Part shown: in pieces, positions 60,225-64,000 of the stretch
How positions within the stretch are numbered: the first letter of the stretch is position 1
Layout of the letters: the number at the start of each line of letters is the position of its first letter
Source of the DNA: Gemmiger formicilis
Lineage (GTDB): Bacteria > Bacillota > Clostridia > Oscillospirales > Ruminococcaceae
Length of the DNA: 64,000 nucleotides
Assembly (NCBI RefSeq): GCF_900167555.1
Contig: NZ_FUYF01000001.1
Location: forward strand, 1 to 64,000
Direction of reading: 5' to 3'
Translations under genes and position numbers: made by a program
Notes under the pieces: model-generated
What the model was told of the DNA's origin: nothing
Seen by the model: the letters and a program-made list of their open reading frames with translations, nothing else
The model's database searches: none

Positions 60225-61160
60225 TTATTTTTTTTCACTGCGCCAATGATGCACGGTCTGCAGCTGGAACTCAAAGTCGCGGGCATCCTTGGCAAGCTGG
60301 CTCGAGAGGATGATGCCTGAGATAAACAGCAGCAGCGCCGCCACCAGCACAAAGCAGCAGACGATCAAAGTCGGGAAGCGCGGCACAAGGCCGGTCCGGA
60401 AATACTCGCCCAGCACCGGGATCATAAAGCCGATGCCGAACACGGCCAGGATCGCGGCCAGAATGCCGAAAAAGCTGAACGGGCGGTAGTTCTTGAACAG
60501 CCGCGCAATCGTGCCCAATACTTTAAAGCCGTCGGAGTAGGTGTTCAGCTTGCTCTCCGACCCTTCCGGACGATCACGGTAGTCAATGACAACGTTCTCG
60601 ACCTGCATATTGCGCTGCAGGGCGTGGATCGTCATCTCGGTCTCGATCTCAAACCCGCGGGACAGCACGGGATAGGTCTTGACGAACTGGTAGCTGAACG
60701 CGCGGTAGCCGGTCATAATGTCCTTGATCTTGCCGCCAAACAAATGATTTGTGAAGAACCGCACCAGATCGTTGCCGAAGTTGTGGAACGGGCGCTTGTT
60801 CTGGGTGTAGTAGGTGCTGGACAGGCGGTCACCGACGACCATGTCGGCCTGGCGCTCGGTCACAGCGGCGACCATCTCGGGCGCAGCCTCCGCAGGGTAG
60901 GTGTCGTCGCCGTCCACAAGAATGTACGCCTCTGCGTCGATCTCGCGGAACATGCGGCGCATGACATTGCCCTTGCCCTGCTGGTACTCGTGGCGGACGA
61001 CCGCCCCGGCTCCGGCGGCCAGCTCGGCAGTGCCGTCGGTGGAATTGTTGTCGTAGACGTAGACGGTGGCGTCGGGCAGGACGCGGCGGAAATCCGAGAC
61101 GACCTTCTCGACAGTCTTGGACTCGTTGTAGCAGGGGATCAGAACGGCGATTTTATCCAT
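60225..61160 (-). CDS. Family 2 glycosyltransferase, polyprenyl-phosphate sugar type
   Basis: A 311-residue GT2 enzyme resembling dolichyl/undecaprenyl-phosphate glycosyltransferases. The GT-A domain (about 1-220) has IPCYNESKTV, the DNNSTDGT nucleotide loop, the VDGDDTYP DxD motif (about 82-89) and the acceptor-site MTGYRAFS. Two C-terminal membrane helices (about 231-257 and 267-291) anchor it. It likely makes a lipid-linked sugar donor for the membrane protein encoded 24 bases upstream (61185-63587). The sugar is not determinable. Confidence 0.9.
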   Translation of the reverse strand: MDKIAVLIPCYNESKTVEKVVSDFRRVLPDATVYVYDNNSTDGTAELAAGAGAVVRHEYQQGKGNVMRRMFREIDAEAYILVDGDDTYPAEAAPEMVAAVTERQADMVVGDRLSSTYYTQNKRPFHNFGNDLVRFFTNHLFGGKIKDIMTGYRAFSYQFVKTYPVLSRGFEIETEMTIHALQRNMQVENVVIDYRDRPEGSESKLNTYSDGFKVLGTIARLFKNYRPFSFFGILAAILAVFGIGFMIPVLGEYFRTGLVPRFPTLIVCCFVLVAALLLFISGIILSSQLAKDARDFEFQLQTVHHWRSEKK

Positions 61161-61184
61161 AATAACAGGACCTCCGGGCGGATT

Positions 61185-63587
61185 TTACATCCAGAATTGA
61201 ACAAGGCGGCTGACGGTGTAGTAAAGGGAAGGATTCATGCCCTGCAGATACGGCTCCATGGCGAAGAGTGTGCAGAAGCGGTAGACGGCGGTATATGCCA
61301 CAGCGGCGGCCATGACGGTGTGCAGTGCGGGCAGCGCTGCAGCGGCGGTGCCCTCCCCCAGAGCTGCGCGGCGGGAGAGTGCGCCCTCGGCGCAGAACCA
61401 GCACAGCGCCGCACCAAGCAGCAGCACGGGGCTGTAATCCATTAGATAACGGTAGAGCACCCCGGCCATCTCGCAGTCAACGACGGTCATGACGACCATG
61501 GCGGCCAGGCTGCCGTAGACCACACAGGCGGCGACACGGCGGCGGTGCAGACAGCGGCGGAACGCGGGAAGCAGCGGCAGCGCCAGCACCCACAGGTACG
61601 GCGTGGCGGCCAGAATGCCGCCCGTGAACTTCTCGCTGATCGTGCGGATGACGGCGTTCGTCTGGACGTCGGTCTCCCGCAGGAACGGGAAAACACCCTG
61701 CCAGCTGGGCAGCTCGAACAGACTCGTGAACACAGCCGGGCCGATGCGCACGGCGTTGAAGCCGCGCTGGGTCATATCGTTGCCGGTCAGGTTGTAGTTG
61801 GCGCCAAAGTCAAAGGGCGAGCCGAACCGCGCAGCGTTGTACCACATGAGCCCGGCAGCGACCACCACCACCGGCAGCAGGAACGCGGCGGCCTCCCCTG
61901 CTCCGGCGCGGCTGCACAGCCGCTTCTGCCCGATGTACCGCGGCCAGAAGATGGGCACGGCCAAAAACGCAAACAGCTCCATCTGGGGGCGGCACCCGGC
62001 GACGAGCGCCACGCAGAGGCTGCCGAAGACGAGCTTGACGACCAGCGCACCGCGCTTTTCCACCGGCGTGCTGGCGGCGGAGAGCCAGAGCCAAAGCCCC
62101 AGCATCAACAGCGCCGCACCGCAGAGGATGGCATATTCATAAATGTAGGGGCGCAGCAACAGATAGTAGAACTGACTGCCCAGCGCTACGGCGGCCACGG
62201 CCAGCAGGTACGCTGCGGCGGACGCCTGCGGGAACCACCGGCGCACGGCCTGCCCGACGACGCCGAAGCAGGCGGCGAGGAAGATCAGCCCCAGCAGGAC
62301 CATGCAGGGCGCATAGGCCAGGTTCTGGATGCCGGTCAGTGCCTCAAACGGCAGCTGGAACAAAAGACACGGTACAATGCCAAAATAGACGTAGTAGCGC
62401 CCATTGTAAAAGGCGTGGTCCCAGTGGATGTCGTTGATTTGCGCGGCGTCGCGCGCCCCGGCATCGTAGGGGTTGTCCAGCGCCAGCAGCTCGGCGGGCG
62501 GGTCGGCCTCCAGGTCAAGGCGCCCGTTCAGCAGGCTGTGCGCCAGCGCGCCGTACTGCTGGTAGACGAAGCTGACCGTGCTCTCCCCGTCCCAGAACGC
62601 GGTGTTGTAATCTTTTGTGGCAAGGCCGGTGTTGCTCGGCTCCCAGAACGGGATGACCACGACGAAGGCAGCCAGCACAAGGCCCAGCACGGCGGCTGCG
62701 GCGCGGTCACAGACGTTGCCCGCCAGCCAGCGGCGGTGCCACAGCCCGCTGGCCGGGCGCAGGCCGTAGACGGCCAGCAGCGCCAGAAATATCGCGCAGA
62801 AGCGCAAAATCGAGAAATCCAGCGCGCGCGGCGCGTTGGCCGTGATGCCGCGGAAGGTCAGCGCCACCGGGAACTGCACGTAGGTGGAGCTGTACCCGGC
62901 AGCGGTCAGCGTCAGCATCCCGACGGAGCCGGTCAGGTCCAGGCTGATGACCTGGGTGCGCGGGGCCTGCAGCCCCACCTGCCAGCTGCCGAAGCGGGTC
63001 AGCTCGGTGTTGGCGGCGTCGGTGCCCTCAATGGTGAAGATCACGGCGCTGTCGGCGTGGAGCGGCTCGGTGTCGTCGCTGACCAGACCGTCAAACCGCA
63101 GGTTGTAGATGGGCTGGTCAATGTCGAGGAACCGCAGATAGGTGCGGCCCTCGTCGAGCGAGATCGTGCCGACGCCGCGCCCGACGTTGATGTTGTCGTC
63201 AAGGTAATCGACGAGCTGAAACGGCGTGTAGCTGTGGGTGTTGAAGTAGGCCACATTGCCGACGAACACCTCCAGCCCCAGCGCCGTGACGGCCAGCAGC
63301 GGGACGACGGCCTTTAACCCTTTGCGCCCGAGGCTGCGCAGCCCGGCGGTGACAAGCCCCGCCCAGCCGGTCATGGCGGTGAGGGCGACGAGCCGGAACG
63401 CGTGGAAGCCGACGGTCAGCCCGGGGCGGTGGTAGGCGCACAGAGCGAACACCCAGACGGCCAGCCAAAGCCCGACGGCCCAGGCAGCGTCGCGGCGGGA
63501 AACCCTGCGGCGGGATACTACCGCAGGAACCGCACCGAAGATGCCGGAGACGAGCACGGTGAGGAGCAGGGTGATTATAATAAACAT
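61185..63587 (-). CDS. Large polytopic membrane protein, probable GT-C-type glycan enzyme
   Basis: An 800-residue integral membrane protein with roughly 14-16 hydrophobic segments and an early extracytoplasmic domain (about 115-250, with LDIDQPIYNLRF). Later loops include NDIHWDHAFYNGRYYVYFGI (about 385-404), the kind of acidic/aromatic loop seen in lipid-linked-sugar glycosyltransferases. I do not recognise a named family. Its place beside a polyprenyl-phosphate-type GT2 and a GT4 enzyme points to surface polysaccharide decoration; that is inferred from context. Confidence 0.72.
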   Translation of the reverse strand: MFIIITLLLTVLVSGIFGAVPAVVSRRRVSRRDAAWAVGLWLAVWVFALCAYHRPGLTVGFHAFRLVALTAMTGWAGLVTAGLRSLGRKGLKAVVPLLAVTALGLEVFVGNVAYFNTHSYTPFQLVDYLDDNINVGRGVGTISLDEGRTYLRFLDIDQPIYNLRFDGLVSDDTEPLHADSAVIFTIEGTDAANTELTRFGSWQVGLQAPRTQVISLDLTGSVGMLTLTAAGYSSTYVQFPVALTFRGITANAPRALDFSILRFCAIFLALLAVYGLRPASGLWHRRWLAGNVCDRAAAAVLGLVLAAFVVVIPFWEPSNTGLATKDYNTAFWDGESTVSFVYQQYGALAHSLLNGRLDLEADPPAELLALDNPYDAGARDAAQINDIHWDHAFYNGRYYVYFGIVPCLLFQLPFEALTGIQNLAYAPCMVLLGLIFLAACFGVVGQAVRRWFPQASAAAYLLAVAAVALGSQFYYLLLRPYIYEYAILCGAALLMLGLWLWLSAASTPVEKRGALVVKLVFGSLCVALVAGCRPQMELFAFLAVPIFWPRYIGQKRLCSRAGAGEAAAFLLPVVVVAAGLMWYNAARFGSPFDFGANYNLTGNDMTQRGFNAVRIGPAVFTSLFELPSWQGVFPFLRETDVQTNAVIRTISEKFTGGILAATPYLWVLALPLLPAFRRCLHRRRVAACVVYGSLAAMVVMTVVDCEMAGVLYRYLMDYSPVLLLGAALCWFCAEGALSRRAALGEGTAAAALPALHTVMAAAVAYTAVYRFCTLFAMEPYLQGMNPSLYYTVSRLVQFWM

Positions 63588-63639
63588 AAGAATAATGCTC
63601 CTCCTTTTGTGGGATAGGTGATGTGGCAGCGGGAAATGG

Positions 63640-63775
63640 CCAGAGCCCTTCCGGTCATCGCTGGCGCTCGACCACCTCCCCTGAAAAGGGAGGCTTTTTT
63701 CGGGCGTACGCCCGTGAAAGGCGCCCCACAGGGTGGGGAGCTGGCCGAGCTTGCGAGGCCTGAGGGGTCTTACCC
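63640..63775. repeat. Intergenic palindrome cluster E
   Basis: Palindromes cctccc...gggagg (about 63676-63692), cgggcgtacgcccg (63700-63713) and ccccacagggtgggg (63724-63738) are followed by cgagcttgcg shared with element C at 53307. No gene lies between 63588 and 63791. Confidence 0.6.
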
Positions 63776-63791
63776 TGCGGGAGCTGCCGCT

Positions 63792-64000
63792 TCACTGCTT
63801 TGCATACTTCTCCATCTCGTGCAGCCAGAACTCGGCGGTCTTGTCCCAGCTGTACTTTTTCAGGACCTCGTCGGGCGCGGCCACGGGCTGGGCGGCCAGC
63901 GCGTCAAGATCCACATCATAATCATACGGGTCAAAATACCGCGCCGTATCGCCGTACAGCTCGGGCAGGCAGGTGGCGTTGGCCAGCGCGACCGGCGCGC
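63792..64000 (-). CDS. C-terminus of a family 4 (GT1-clan) glycosyltransferase, partial
   Basis: The final 68 residues of a GT-B enzyme, running off the right edge. APVALANATCLPELYGDTARYFDPYD matches the UDP/sugar-binding E-x7-E region (family pattern P-V-x-x-S-x-x-x-x-x-P-E-x-x-G-D-A-A) and its closing KKYSWDKTAEFWLHEM matches the usual W-x-x-x-A C-terminal helix. It is the furthest upstream member visible of the glycan gene group. Confidence 0.82.
   Translation of the reverse strand, partial: APVALANATCLPELYGDTARYFDPYDYDVDLDALAAQPVAAPDEVLKKYSWDKTAEFWLHEMEKYAKQ

Overview
The window reads as chromosomal DNA of a GC-rich Gram-positive gut clostridium, most likely Oscillospiraceae (Faecalibacterium/Gemmiger/Subdoligranulum type). 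This is inferred from gene content and style: a six-gene Rnf operon in the order C-D-G-E-A-B, a flavodiiron protein, an asp23-fakA-recG group, the rpmG-secE-nusG-rplK-rplA / rplJ-rplL block, and many short GC palindromes between genes. No search was run. Almost every gene lies on the minus strand.

Layout. 1-917: end of an unrecognised plus-strand gene. 1.2-2.6 kb: a CobW-type GTPase and a YaeR-like VOC protein. 2.7 kb: tRNA-Val(CAC). 3.0-4.1 kb: flavodiiron protein. 4.5-9.6 kb: rnfCDGEAB. 10.25 kb: dipeptidase pepV. 11.3-37.9 kb: a 26.6 kb block of abnormal sequence (below). 37.1-39.2 kb: recG, then fakA and asp23. 41.6 kb: CBS-domain protein, followed by the tail of a dead C26 amidohydrolase gene. 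42.4-48.1 kb: a GLUG-repeat surface protein overlapping an MMPL/RND exporter. 48.3-51.9 kb: ribosomal and transcription block with an L10 leader. 53.4-59.9 kb: one tight operon, rpe - rnfD-like - rnfE-like - rnfA-like - DUF1015 - Pro/Ala/Arg-rich protein - rlmA. 60.2-64 kb: surface-glycan genes (GT2, a large membrane protein, the end of a GT4 enzyme).

The abnormal block. From about 11,321 to 37,900 the plus strand almost loses T (hand counts of 3, 2 and 1 T in three sampled 60-base lines, against 10 in a flanking line) and is loaded with C and A. This strips stop codons and produces long spurious frames full of V, L, F, G, W and C on the minus strand. The block is not an insertion. Both flanking genes run into it in their own reading frame with family-conserved residues at the right spacing: recG still shows a readable GRVGR motif and its C-terminal domain down to about 37,142, and pepV still shows its N-terminal half up to about 11,650. 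A 26-bp intergenic repeat that is clean at 4,396 and 10,156 reappears at 24,926 with the same length and three substitutions (T>G, G>C, T>C). The simplest reading is ordinary genome seen through a very high, T-depleting substitution error (consensus or base-calling failure). The alternative is an extreme mutational process; the mixed substitution spectrum argues against a single deaminase. None of the long frames inside the block should be annotated as proteins.

The best biological candidate outside the block is the second Rnf-like set (56.2-59.2 kb). It has D-, E- and A-type membrane subunits but no B, C or G genes beside it, and both E- and A-type subunits lack the cysteines that the full Rnf operon in the same window keeps at the equivalent positions. 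A second candidate is the MMPL exporter / GLUG surface-protein pair.
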